Assembly: GCA_021432635.1 (NCBI GenBank)
Contig: MU270072.1
Span: 124,001-188,000 of the forward strand
Source: Thozetella sp. PMI_491
Lineage: Eukaryota > Ascomycota > Sordariomycetes > Chaetosphaeriales > Chaetosphaeriaceae
Reading direction: 5' to 3'
Length of the DNA: 64,000 bases
The position numbers were made by a program, and so were the translations under genes. This document shows positions 10,937 through 22,206 of the stretch, piece after piece. Positions within the stretch are counted from its first letter, which is position 1; each line of letters starts with the position of its first letter. The notes under the pieces were generated by a model. The model saw only the letters and a list, made by a program, of their open reading frames with translations, did no database searches and was not told the origin of the DNA.

Positions 10937-12684
10937 GTTCAATGCGTAGCACGACAGTCATGCGCAAGGATACGGGGGTAGAGGAAAGGTGGAGAGAGGA
11001 AGGAGGGGAAGCGAAGGGTAGACGAAGAAAATAATGAGACGAATTAGAGCGCGGTGACGCAAATGCTCGCCCAAGCGACGTTGATTTTGTGGGCTCTAAC
11101 GAGATACGTGCAGAAGAGAGCGGGGTCGCTGCAGGACGACACGGCCCGTCAAAGGCCACTCACTGGGCGGCTCGCCAGTCCGAATTGCGCCAAGGATAGG
11201 GTCGGATAGGGTCGGAATTGGTCTAGATGGACTAGACGTACGTCAGTGGGAGGATCTGTCGTGAGCTATGTGACGGTGTGGGCTGGTTCCAATCCCACAA
11301 GACTCCCGGCTGAGACCCTGACAGTACCCTGACAGTCCAGGGTACCACCGACATCCGGCCGGGAAGTGGTGTCGAATCCGTCGCGAGTGCCGCGGATCAG
11401 CGGTCGGGGCTGGTGTGGCGGCAACTGGGGGCGACCGTTCGTCGAGGGGAAGAGAGGCTAGCCACATGGGTGCTGTCTATTGGAGCTCCTCCGAGCGCGT
11501 GCTGCGTGCAAGTGTTGCCTGTTCCTGTCCTGGCGCAATTTTAAGCCCTCGCCAAGCCGTGGTCGTTCCGCCCGCCCGCCCGCCCGCGTCGGAGGCTGCC
11601 CGCAACTGCGCGCCTGCTTATGCTTCCCCTTCGGCGCGAGAGCCCAATGCGCCGGGCCGGGCGGCAGCCTTGCTCGAGTGTGTGCCTTGTGAATCCTATC
11701 AGCTCTCAGCTGCACCTTTTTTTATCTACTCGAAAGCCTGTACTCGTACGGCGCGGCGAAGCTGGAGAACGTTTCCATGGGGTCCGGAAGGGGGACCAAC
11801 GGCGCGGGGGAGCGCAGAGCCAAGACTCCACCTAACGCAGGGCTCCAACGTACCAGCGGGTCATTGGCCCCGGCGAGAGGTGAGAGCATCTGATGGCGCC
11901 CCATCTGATTCGCCACCGCAGCACTGTGCCGCCGGCCCGCCCACGGAAGGGAGAAATCTTGCATCTTTGCAGCAGTTATCGGCGGCGCAGCGATCCTTAT
12001 CCCCCATCTGCGCATCACGTGGCCAGGGCGTTTTGACGCCCGGGATATGTATGGGAGCGATGCGTCGTTGATACGAGCGAGTTAAAGAGCCTTGTCGTGA
12101 TTCTACTAGTTATCTAGTATCGAGGCTTGTCTAACCCGGTGCAAGGTAGTACTTCAGGATGCTCTTTGGGCATATTTTGAAACTGGGGTAGCGAGCTAAG
12201 GCACCACGACAGCGCACTAACGGTAGTTAGTAGTTAGGTCAACGCTAATCATGTAGGAAACCCTACTGAAAGTCTTTGCTTGACCACCGCATTTAATTTG
12301 CAGACCGGCCTAGATTCTGCCAGCAGATTGAGTCCGCTGACATCCTCAAGGGGCTAAACCTCTAATGGCGCTGAGGAAATCGTGCTTCAATCCTATTGCC
12401 GTCCACATATCCAAGGTACCTGGTATTTACTCTAACCAAAGCTCCAAAGCACATGACTCTAGCGTAGGGTTAGGGTTAGCCTGACACAAGGTGGGGAGCA
12501 ATGGCTTTAGGCATCAATGACCTGCACCATTAAGTGCACAATTCGAGGCTGAAGAGGACAGAAGTAGCTCTTGCATGCATATTGAAGGTTACCTCCCTAC
12601 GGAGGGAGCCGATGGCGTCGAGCTAAGGTGTGAAATCTCACCCTCTCTTCATTTTCTTGAGAGGTGCCCAAATTTCCCAACAAG
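10937..12684. other. Intergenic region, GC-rich, no gene supported
   Basis: About 1.75 kb upstream of both the methyltransferase and the NLR. It has small tandem repeats: ATAGGGTCGG twice near 11197-11216, ACCCTGACAGT twice near 11312-11335, and a GCCC/GCCCG run near 11568-11588. Long open frames at 11415-12071 on both strands reflect high GC and have low-complexity translations. Confidence 0.5.
12464..12479. repeat. Short interstitial telomere-like repeat
   Basis: About two and a half TTAGGG-type units (GTAGGGTTAGGGTTAGC). It is too short to be a chromosome end. Such short tracts occur in fungal genomes by chance or at old repair sites. Confidence 0.6.
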
Positions 12685-15600
12685 ATGGACCCGCTTGTTG
12701 GGCTCGGGCTTGCAAGCAATGTCCTTCAGTTTATGACATTTGCATCGGATTTGATATCAAAACAAAGGAAATACATGGTTCCGCCTCGGGCTGCTTGTCC
12801 AATATTTTGACCGCGGAACAAGTTCACGCCCAACTCGATGAACTAAGCTCGACCCTTGCCACTACGCAGAACGGTCTCGTTGGCTCCGAAAAGGAAATCG
12901 CTGGGTTGAGGAATCTTGCTAAAATTTGCCAAAAAGACTGCGCAGAGCTCCTGGATATCACCCAGAAACTCACGATCGGAAATGGTGGCCCAAAACACGC
13001 CTGGAAAAGCTTCCGCGTTGCGCTGCAATGCTTTTGGAAAGAAGAGAAGATAAAGGAGCTAGAGGAGCGGCTGCACAATGCGCAGGCAGCAATGACGCTT
13101 CTTATTTGCACGATGATGAGGTAGCTAACACTTAACATCTCGTGAATCTCAAGCATTGCGGTTAACCAGTCTTGTAGCTCGTGGCATTCGAGGCACGATA
13201 AGCAGTTGGTAGAATTACGCCAGGAGACATTCCGCCTCAATGCACAACAGTCCATGAAGCTAGCCGAGCTTGCTCAAGTTTTGAACCAAGTCAGCGGGAG
13301 AGTTGCAGCTGCGAGGTTCCACTACCAACAGCAGCCCTTCTTGGCATCCGACGTGGACTTCTTGGAGAAGAAGATGGCTGAGCTAGAAGTTTCCAAAACC
13401 AGCATTGCTAAAGAACAAGTGATTCTCAGGAGCTTAAGCTTTGAAAGCATAGCAGCCAGACACAACCAGATCCCCGAGGCGCACAAGGCAACCTTCCGCT
13501 GGGCGCTCCAGAAGGTACAGGGAGAGGGAGAAGCACCAACTTTGGCTACTTGGCTCGAGAAAGGAGACGGCATCTTCTGGGTCTCTGGGAAACCAGGATC
13601 GGGAAAGTCGACCTTGATGAAATTTGTTGCGGATGACGATGCCACCAAATCGATACTCTCGAACTGGTCTCATCCAAAGCCAGTTTTCGTTGCGAGTCAC
13701 TACTTTTGGAGTGCGGGCAGTACAATTCAGAAGTCCCAAGAAGGTCTGCTTCTTACCTTGCTATTCGAAATCTTCCGGCAGTGCCCCGACCTTCTCCAAT
13801 CATCCTGCCCCAAGCAGTGGTTAGCGGCTCCAGAGGATCTCAAAGGCTGGTCTTTCAACGAGCTGAAAATGATCCTAAGCAAGCTTGGCGAGAGATCCGA
13901 CTTAAAGTGCAAGTTCTGTTTCTTCATCGACGGTCTTGACGAGTACCAGGGCGACCATCTGGAGATTTGTCAGGCCCTGGCAGACATGTCAAAGTCCGCG
14001 CAGATCAAGCTGTGCGTCTCAAGCCGGCCGTGGAATGTCTTTCGCGATTCCTTCGGCCGGGTTGCTTCAAACCTTTCCCTCCACGAGGTTACAAAAGCGG
14101 ACATTCGAATATATGCAGAAAGCCGCCTCCGAGGTCATCTCCGGTGGGTTGACTTTGAAGCGGCAGAGCCTGCAAATTGCCAACAGATGATCGAGGAAAT
14201 AGTGGACAGGGCGAGCGGGGTCTTCCTTTGGGTTTTCCTCGTTACCTCAAGGCTTCGCGTTGGGCTCACCGAGTACGACAGTTTCTTCGACCTCTCTCGG
14301 AGACTTGAGAGCTGCCCAACTGAACTAGAGGACTTTTTCAAGGACATCCTGGACAAGGTAGAGACATTCTACCATGACAAGATGGCTTCAACGCTACGTA
14401 TTGCCATCGCCGCTGATAAGCCTTTGGATACGAAGGTGTATGCCTTCCATGATATGGAATATGAAGACGAGAACTATGCGCTGCGCATTTCCACCGACCG
14501 TCCTGGCCAAGAACAGCTAACGAGAATGCACGAAAACACCGAAAGAAGGTTAAATGCGAGGTGCCGCGGACTTTTTGGAAGTCAACAAGCGTTCAGGGAA
14601 AGTTGAATTCTTGCATCGCACGGTACTAGATTTCCTCAAAACGGGAGCCATGACTGATTATCTTGCTGAAAAATCTCCTCGTCTATACAACCCAAACTTA
14701 TCACTACTGCGGACATATGTTGCGTGTGTCAAAACTCGTCCATTCAGCCCGCATTTTTTGGCGCCACTCAGATCCGACCTAATAGATACTATATCGTACG
14801 CCTCCCTAGCTGAAGAAGACAGCTCGTCCGAGTGCATCTCCCACAATCTAATTGACACGTTGGAGAACTATCTGCTGGAACTAGAGAATTCTGGAGTCAT
14901 CAGACGTTTGGAATCTCTCCGGCCATTCTTTCGAAGGAGAATTCTGGATGGTCAAATGGTCAAGTATGCTCGCAGAAAGTTGCGTCAAAACATGCACCAT
15001 TTTGATTTCTTCGAATACCAAGTGCCGGAAACAACTCTGGTAATGTTTCCGCCGTTTCCCCAAGGCGAGTTCAACTCGGCGATGCTATCCGAACCCCAGC
15101 GCCAGTTTCCATACAAATGTGTGGAAATGATGCAATGCCTATTCGAGAATGGGAAGGATCCAAACTTGCCAGATGGCTACGAATATGGAATTAGTGTTTG
15201 GGAAACGTTAGTCGGCAACCTTAGCGGCACCATGTTTGTGAGCGCATTGGAAACCGGGCTTCTGTCCTTGTTTCTAGACTTCGGTGCCGATCCAAATGCT
15301 GCTTGGCACAGATATTTATTTTGGTCTCTAGACATAGAAGCCAACGCTCCTTACGAATCGACCTATCTGCTGGTCTTAGACCACTTCCTCCGCTCAGGTG
15401 CCGATATAACAACCAGTGCTTCCCACATTTCCTGGCGGGAATCCCTTGGCGAAGAATACCCTGTTTTCACTCCTAATGAGAGTTTTTTCAGACGTCTACG
15501 GGGGCTACTTTCTAAAAAGTCTGGATCTTACACCTTGAATATTCATCTGCTGGCCAGCGTTGCCCAGCGTCTGATCGCGAAACTACAAGAGTCGCGACAT

Positions 15601-15768
15601 CTAACGGATTTTCTTTGGCAGGAGGTTTACGATCTTTTCCCTCGATTTCTGTACAATAAAATGCGTTCCGAGACTTATGATGTCGCAGTCAGGCATATAT
15701 CTAGTAAGAGGTTGCCTGAGTGGGAGGCTGATGGAAGCAGGCGCCAGGCTAAGATAGCCAGGCACTAG
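12685..15768 (+). CDS. NACHT-domain NLR-like protein, frame interrupted twice
   Basis: The start at 12685 gives MDPLVGLGLASNVLQF, the usual opening of the fungal STAND N-terminal helical domain. One intron is supported (13121-13177, 57 bp). The NACHT module follows: P-loop GKPGSGKST near 13590, Walker B FCFFIDGLDEY near 13918-13950, the KLCVSSRPW sensor near 14010, then the conserved LNARCRGL and VEFLHRTVLDFL segment, then about 380 residues with no repeat I recognise. Family members trigger cell death in non-self recognition; that role is inferred. Two frame breaks remain: an A run (12759-12762) is one base shorter, and a T run (14572-14576) one base longer, than homologous reading requires. 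Both are homopolymers, so either a recent pseudogene or assembly error is possible. Every motif is otherwise intact. Confidence 0.82.
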
Positions 15769-16823
15769 CTGAGGAATTGGCATGGTGATGGAACTGGCCA
15801 GGGCATTACATGATGTGGCATAGAGTTTGAGGGATGAACAGGACTGTAATTATGAATACATACGGCATGATACCCACTTTCGCCATGTTGTAGTCTTGAG
15901 ATGCTGTTATGCCTATCACTGGAAAATACTCTACTCCAATCTGTGACACGCCAAACTCTAGACAGATAAAAAAAGCGTAATATCTATGAGACCTTCTTTC
16001 TAGTGAGTAAGATTAAGGGAGAGGGATTCGAGAAGTGAACGGCAAATGATTAGGGGGTGAAGGAGAAAAAAAAAGTAGAGGTAACGGAATCGAACTGGCA
16101 AAACTGTGATCATGGCCCCTTCGCCTCTCCCACCATCCTCCCGAGCGAACGGACTCCTACAGAACACCGGTGTTTTCGATACCACCCAGAGGCGAGCTCG
16201 AACCAAAGGTTCGCACCCGCCTAGATCGGAGCGGGAAGCTTAGGCAGGTTAGAGTTCTTGACGTATGCACCTGGCTTTCGCCTGTACAACTACGCCAAGT
16301 AACCTACGCCTCTTATCACTAGAAATAGTCCACGAAGCAATATTTATCACTAAATTTAGCAGCCATGAGACAAGTCTCTTGCAACGGGCGATGTGAAAAC
16401 TTGTGCTGCAATGTTTGTTTATAATAAGCGCGACTTATCTCTTATCAACGCGTGTGTACAGGCGGTTGGTGCCTTCAATCTAACAGTGAATGGTGATCTG
16501 GGCGCGAACAGTTGCAGGAACATATCTGGTTTTTCTTTGGGACCTTTCCTCCCATTCCCTCTACGATCGATCTATTGATTTATAAAGGTCTCGGACTACA
16601 AATATAAAACCGAGTCTATACTCTATATTGAGATGTTGATAATTGGTTGGGATATAGCCGCGTGACCAATGAGCACTGAGCTAACTCTCGTTCTTCACAT
16701 CCACTGGCAGTCAGATGAGCTCGGCAATTGATGGAGCCCTTCATCCGGGCCTTTAAAGACCTCTCCCCTCTCTCGTCCATTTTCTAGAACTTGACCTACC
16801 GTGTTTTCCTACCAAAATCCACG
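15769..16823. other. Intergenic region with a Pol III-like relic
   Basis: About 1 kb between the NLR and the LPMO. On the minus strand a B-box-like GTTCGATTCC (16097-16088) runs into a T9 tract (complement of the A run near 16067-16075). A second GGTTCGAGC lies near 16206-16196. I could not fold either into a tRNA. The LPMO promoter lies in the last few hundred bases. Confidence 0.4.
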
Positions 16824-17719
16824 ATGAAGGCTTCACAGTTGCTCGCATTTGCATACTCCCTGACGGGCGTCGTTGCCCACTGTGAGTTACACACAGTTCT
16901 CAGGCCCTGAGAACTCATTACGGTGCCCTACAACATACTAACCTATGTCCAAAGACAACTGGAGGGCTCTCATTGTTAACGGCACCACAACCCCGGACTT
17001 CACGTACGTCCGCCGCAACACGAATATTAACGACTTTGTCTCCCTGAGTAGTCTGGATTTCCGGTGCGATGTTGGCGCCCAGGCCTCAGCAAAGTCGACC
17101 CGCGTCGCGACGATCGAGGCTGGGAGCAAGGTCGGCATGACAAACCTTGTTGGCGCTGCCCACATCGGCCCCGTTATGTTCTACATGTCCAAAGCGCCTA
17201 ACGGAGATGTCACGAGCTACGACGGTAGTGGCGACTGGTTCAAGGTGTACGAGGTTGGACCGACGGTCGCAGGCGGCCGACTGACCTGGACAACGAATAA
17301 CATGGCCTCTTTCACCTTCACGCTGCCAAAGGACATCCCCGACGGACAATACCTCCTACGTGGTGAACGTCTAGCGCTCCATATTGCAAACCAACCCCAG
17401 TGGTATGTCGGGGTAAGTGAAGTCTCGTCTCTTTATATGACAGAGGAAATTTTAGACTAAAACTAGTTCCTCGTAGTGTGCTCAACTGAATGTGGTCGGA
17501 GGTGGAAACGGCACGCCTGGCCCAACCATCAAAGTCCCCGGTGGTTACAAAGTGAGTCTATCTCGCCTAGTTATCCTGAGGCGATAATCTACGTATGCGG
17601 CAAAGTGGTATCTGACCAAATGAACCCAACAGAGCGGCGACCCGAGCATATTCCTGAACCCATATGGCGGAGGCATAACGAGTTACAAGATGCCAGGTCC
17701 CGAGGTCTGGGTAGGCTAA
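16824..17719 (+). CDS. AA9 lytic polysaccharide monooxygenase (GH61), secreted
   Basis: Four exons (16824-16881, 16955-17412, 17477-17551, 17633-17719) give 225 residues. An 18-19 residue signal peptide ends TGVVA, so the mature chain begins with His in HYNWRALIVNG. That His is the first ligand of the copper histidine brace. The second His lies in GAAHIGPVMFYMSKAP, and the axial Tyr in QPQWYVGCAQLNVVGG. The Cys of DFRCDVG and of VGCAQLNV form the usual disulfide. The protein ends SYKMPGPEVWVG with no cellulose-binding module. AA9 enzymes oxidatively cleave cellulose or hemicellulose outside the cell. Active-site residues are all present, so it should be functional. It converges on the deaminase gene with 222 bp between stop codons. 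Confidence 0.94.
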
Positions 17720-17941
17720 TGAGCCACTCATTGCAGGGAACCGAAAGGGCGAAAAGGCTCATGTATGATATTTTGTGCGATTTTAAGCTGCGGTTAAATG
17801 CGACGCTGCATTATTCAACCATGTACGAGCACGAGCAGTAGGATATTACGCGCGCCAAGGTCCGGAAACGTCTCGATCTAGTTCAAATTTTCCTAACCAT
17901 GCTGCGACTATGTCGTTCTTCATAGCATCGTGTACCGGTCG

Positions 17942-19096
17942 TCAGAGTGCATCCACATCTCGTCGAGTCACCGTCACATTAGAACAAGTAGATCCACCTC
18001 TTGCGGCACTCGGCACACGGAAGCATCCATTAGGGCATGGCGCAGTGCCGTTGTACTGCCATGAGAACAGTGGATCGGTCTCGTTGGTCAGGATCTGGCC
18101 CAGCATCACGGTCTGGTATCCGGGCAACTGGCGCGACTGCTGGAATACGTCATACTAAAGCCGTCATCAGGTATCCGTTCCGTAGATTCTTCTCAAACTC
18201 CTGCTGGGTCTGCAAGGAGAACACGGGGGCTGCCTTACACTGCTAAGCGTCATGACGCCCCAACCCACGTTGTAGTTGTGCTGGATGGTCGTGCCGTACA
18301 CATACTCTGGCGGCCAAATTAGTATATAATAGCACCATTCTGAGGGGAGGCTGATAATACCTTTGAACCCAGCCCACCGGATTGCACTCGCACACTTCCG
18401 AGATCATTAGCCACGAATTATTAGGGTCACCTTGGGTTGAAGGGTAGTACCATAGGACACGACTCAGCATTCGTGTATAACGACAGCTGTCCCCATGCTG
18501 CATATATCTCGCTGTAACTCATTAGTATCTCCCCTAAAAGAAGGGCAAAGTCGCCTAATCTAGGTGTACGTACGTGGCAGTCATCCCCATCGCTGCGAAC
18601 TTAGCGGTGCAAGCATTGATCGCAGATATTTCACCGTGGACTTGATGGTGGCTTTCTGTTAGCCGGTGCAGTAGAAACGTTTAGGATGTTTGGTGTCCTT
18701 ACTCGTAGGGTCTCCTGTTCGGAAGTTGGCACCCTCGCAGACAACTTCGTCGGAAGTGTGGTTCACGATGATAGCTCCAAAAGCCGCGAATGGACATCTA
18801 GTGTACCCTGTTTAGTTTGATGCTCTTCTATCTCCAGGAGTCGTATGCTCAAGAACCAACACTACTTACGGTCCGCTCTGCTCGTAAAGCGCCTCGTTTG
18901 TCTAGTACCAAATAAGCGCATGCATCAGCGGCTAAGTTTGAACCTTGCTCACCTTTCGCATGTACTCGACCCGTTTTGTCCAGGGGATCTGATTTACGAC
19001 GAGTCCGGACATGTCCTGGTCATCATTAGGAATAGTGAAATGCGCCAGGCAAGAAGAGAAGACCGCAAAGGCCACGAGATTTCTTGAGAGCATCAT
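17942..19096 (-). CDS. Secreted cytidine/guanine deaminase-like protein
   Basis: Eight exons on the minus strand (19096-18953, 18901-18870, 18797-18703, 18640-18574, 18511-18451, 18394-18361, 18306-18239, 18136-17942) sum to 696 bp, or 231 residues. An N-terminal signal peptide (MMLSRNLVAFAVFSSCLA) is followed by a CMP/dCMP-type deaminase fold. Its parts are CPFAAFGAIIVNH, the zinc and proton-shuttle motif HGEISAIN, LYTNAESCPMC completing the zinc site, then ASAIRWAGFKEYVYGT and NETDPLFSWQYNG. The last 40 residues are Cys-rich (CPNGC). Both zinc-site motifs (HGE and CPMC) are intact. The CPMC motif is split by an intron. The substrate is unknown; related fungal proteins are annotated as cytidine or guanine deaminases. 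An extracellular location is inferred from the signal peptide. Confidence 0.88.
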
Positions 19097-20094
19097 GTTT
19101 GTATCAGGATTAGGTTTGCCTGACTGGAGCCGTTCCCATCCCTGAGCACTGCCGGCTGCCACTCGGCCTGCTCTTATAGTCGAAGGCGGCCAGGGGTTCG
19201 GGCCTTCGGGTGCTCGGAAGGTTGATCCTGGCAGTTACAGTCCCGTTATCACGGGTCTACAGCAAGTTCTAGTCTAGTCCGGCAATAAAGGCTATCTGGG
19301 CCCACTTGAGTAAGTGAGGAGAGGGGTCGCAAGAGAGGAGATACCGGTAGCGGGGTTACCGATAAAAACAGGCTGCTATCGCGCGCCATCTAATGCCATC
19401 ACCTAACGATATTTGTCTGCGCAAACTCTACGCCCCAAGGACGCCTGTCCCTTTGCACTAAACGAGAAGTGAGTAAAGTACAATTTGGCGGGCATAATGC
19501 CGTGCGCCTCGGGATGCTCGTAGGGTAGACCTGTAACGTTCAGTGGGCCGCAGACTAAAGAGATTAGAAGCTTATAGGCTGCATAAGACGACCATAGGTG
19601 TTAGATATTACATCTACGAGCAAGTGGCTAGTCGAGGCGAAAATCCCGCAGCGATTCGTCCGCCCTTGGATCATTACCACTAGATCATCGCAGAGTATTT
19701 CCAATGCTAGCCCGCCGCGCCGAAGAAGGCGATAGACCGCCATTTTACCTAGTGTCTTGGGACAACGACTATAGCCCTTTGTGCCTAGTGCCCAGAGATA
19801 ACAGAAAAACATCGGGGTGCGTATCCCCACTTTGGTGAGGGGCCATTATGACAACATCCATGGCCCATGCGATATTCGAGGGGGCTGGGGTGCGGCGGGC
19901 CCTTAGCTTTAGGATAAGAAGAAGCTAGCTGACTAAGTTATATCGGTTATCTAGAGTCTTGCTAATATCCTTCCCTATTCTAACTATGAGAATTAAAGTA
20001 TATAGTTAAGAAGCCTTCCATATATGGAGGCTCCCCTATAGAGCTGAGGGAAATATATATAAGGGAGGGTAAAAGTAACTCTACTTTATAAAAT

Positions 20095-20730
20095 AGTGGT
20101 GGTATATGATAGACTGGGGAAGTATAGAGATACTGAGGGATATTATAAAGAGACAGTAATAATAAAAAAAACAGATACTAGGGCGGAAGAACCCCGATAC
20201 GCCCACCGGCATAAATAATCTCTTGGGGGTACTTAAGAGCCAGGGGAAGTACGACGATGCCGAGGCGATGTATCGGGAGGCACTGGCTCTAAGGGAGAAG
20301 GTGCTGGGGCGGGAGAACCCCTCCATGCTTACCAGTATGAACAATCTCGCACTCGTGCTCAAGAGCCAGGGGAAGTATGACGAGGCCGAGGTTGTCATGG
20401 CCGCTGGCCCTGACCACGGATCAGACTATCCACTGCGAGCGTATAAGACGAACAGTTGGCCATAGCTGCCCAGCAGCTGCCCAGCCACTGGTCTCTGTAC
20501 GGCTACGTACACCAAGATCGTGGACAGCAGAGGAGCTATGGGCGCCCAGAGGCCCTAGCTCCCTGGATATACCCCTGATCGGAGCTGGAAAGCAGCTGCG
20601 CTGCCTCCTTCTCCCTGATCTTTATCTTAGAGTCTTTAGTTACTTATCCAGAGTATGGTCAACCAGCCCCGCTGCTGCCCCGTGAAGCTCGCCGTGGCAG
20701 AGGTAGTATATCGGGAGGCACTTCTCTGGC
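20095..20730 (+). pseudogene. Relic of a kinesin-light-chain-type TPR array
   Basis: The best part (about 20222-20395) reads KSQGKYDDAEAMYREALALR, then a second unit beginning LVLKSQGKYDEAE. These are 42-residue TPR repeats of the kind found at the C-terminus of fungal NB-ARC and NACHT proteins. A decayed earlier unit is visible from about 20095 (RLGKYRDTEGYYKE), and a further piece (EVVYREALLW) appears near 20698-20728. The array is broken off at about 20395 and resumes some 300 bp later, suggesting an insertion. No NB-ARC or NACHT part is present here, so this is a stranded fragment. Confidence 0.75.
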
Positions 20731-21606
20731 GATCTCGCCAGCTAATAAGCTACTAGATAGATAAGTGAGTGGCCTCCCTGCCACCTCAGCTGCCATTACT
20801 TCACACTGCCACCAGTAGATACCCTGCCCTTCCCATATCGTAGGCCCCTTCCCGCCCGTCTAAAGGCAGAACCCTGCCCTTCCCCTAATCTTCAGGGAGG
20901 AGCCTATGACATCGTGGCTAACCTTGGGTTCCCACGCCACGTTCGAACGCATGGACGCCTCTTAGCTCTAGGTGATGTCGTTACATCCATTAAACGCCTC
21001 TGGGGATAGAGCAAGCACACCGGTTATAGTCCTGGTAGAATCAACAGAACCCTAGGTAAGCAGGATCAGGTTATATGTCTCCTTTATAATCTCTAGTTAC
21101 AGGCGGTTAAATACCCGCTAGCCCTCTCTATACAGGAGAGGCAAACTCATTAAAAACAGCCTAATAAGATAATATAACTCGTCCTCGAGCCGTGTCGAGC
21201 GCTACCCAGCCGCCTATAACATCCTCTATATAATACTATAGCTCCTAACACTACGCTTTATTTATTGCAGCTTAATATTAACACCTATAATATCTACAAT
21301 CATAGCAGCCAGGCTTTCCTTAGTGCTAATCTACCTCTAGTCCTATACAAAGAGCATAACCTCAGCAGGAACCAACAGTTCCTAAAGGGTCTAGCCATAG
21401 GTAAACCACTAGGCCCTTTTAAGCAGCGTCAAGAGATCGGGGCCTACAGCGTTAAAGCCCTTAGAGGGCACGTTAGCTAGGTACGTGTGTTACACCTTAG
21501 CGTCTATATACAATTTCTACATACTATTAATAGCCTCGGACAGCTCTGCACTACTAGTCTTATCGATATAGTAGGTGTTAATCTAGATATACTAGTACCC
21601 TTTCTT

Positions 21607-21800
21607 TCAGGCGATACTATATATCCCCACGATCTTAGCCCAGCCGGCTAGTGATAACACATAATCCCAGCCAAGGTCGTGGAAACTAACCTCGTCCGGG
21701 CCCCAGATGTGCAAGAGAATTGTATAAGCCGCCTTAGGACCCCCTTTAAAGAGTTCTAGCTGTAATGTGTGGGTATTGAGTAGGCGTATAGCAAGACTGA
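21607..21800 (-). pseudogene. Relic of a HET-domain gene (N-terminal part)
   Basis: Read on the minus strand, the piece contains RLLNTHTLQLELF followed by AAYTILLHIWGPDEVSFHDL. This matches the opening of HET-domain proteins (RLLNT...YAILSHTWG.EEVSF.D). Only about 60 residues of similarity remain and the rest of the domain is missing. It is a truncated fossil. Confidence 0.75.
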
Positions 21801-22206
21801 GCTGGCGTGTCTGCGCAGGGGTATGTGTGGTGTCTAGGCTAGAGTGACGAGCAATGCCGTGCGTGTCGATACTGTTACCAATTTTGCTATATTTATCAGG
21901 TTGCTTAAGGGCCGAAATTGTATCGAGAATTAAAAACAACAACTAACATCATATAAGCGATTCCGTTGTCTTTTTCTAGAGCCTCCTCCTTGGCCATGTA
22001 GGTTATGGCACTAATCGTCGTCGGGGCTTTCCGGCGCTGACAAAGCGTCGGCGCAGTGCAGTGGCGGCTGCAGCTGAAGGCGGGGGCAGCTACCGCAGCC
22101 TCTTGGGACTGACGTCCTTTTGATTAACTGAAGAAGATCGACGAACTTTCACGCCTATCCGCGCCCTTGGGCAGTAACAAGAAGATTTCTGCCTTTCGAT
22201 ATCAAT

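Larger units (their letters stand above)
19097..22206. other. Gene-poor AT-rich block with gene relics
   Basis: About 3.1 kb. TpA-rich stretches such as 19960-20110 and 20985-21620, and CTA/TAG-rich text, are what RIP (repeat-induced C-to-T mutation) would leave, though I cannot compute an index. The two recognisable contents, a TPR relic and a HET relic, are listed separately. A 71-codon open frame at 21265-21480 resembles nothing I can name. Confidence 0.5.

Noticed and set aside
11415-12071. A 218-codon open frame and its antisense partners
   Set aside because: GC-rich low-complexity translation, overlapping frames open on both strands, no motif and no splice support.
12464-12479. Telomere or subtelomere
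   Set aside because: Only about two and a half units, surrounded by ordinary genes on both sides.
13121-13177. A third frame break in the NACHT NLR
   Set aside because: A 57-bp intron ending at TTGTAG keeps the frame, so no break is needed here.
18137-18238. Extra exon in the deaminase reading TQQEFEKNLRNGYL
   Set aside because: It leads to a stop and has no usable donor. Treating the whole block as an intron restores the frame and the conserved NETDPLF segment.
21265-21480. LINE or transposase fragment
   Set aside because: The translation has no motif I can defend; the open frame may be chance in AT-rich DNA.
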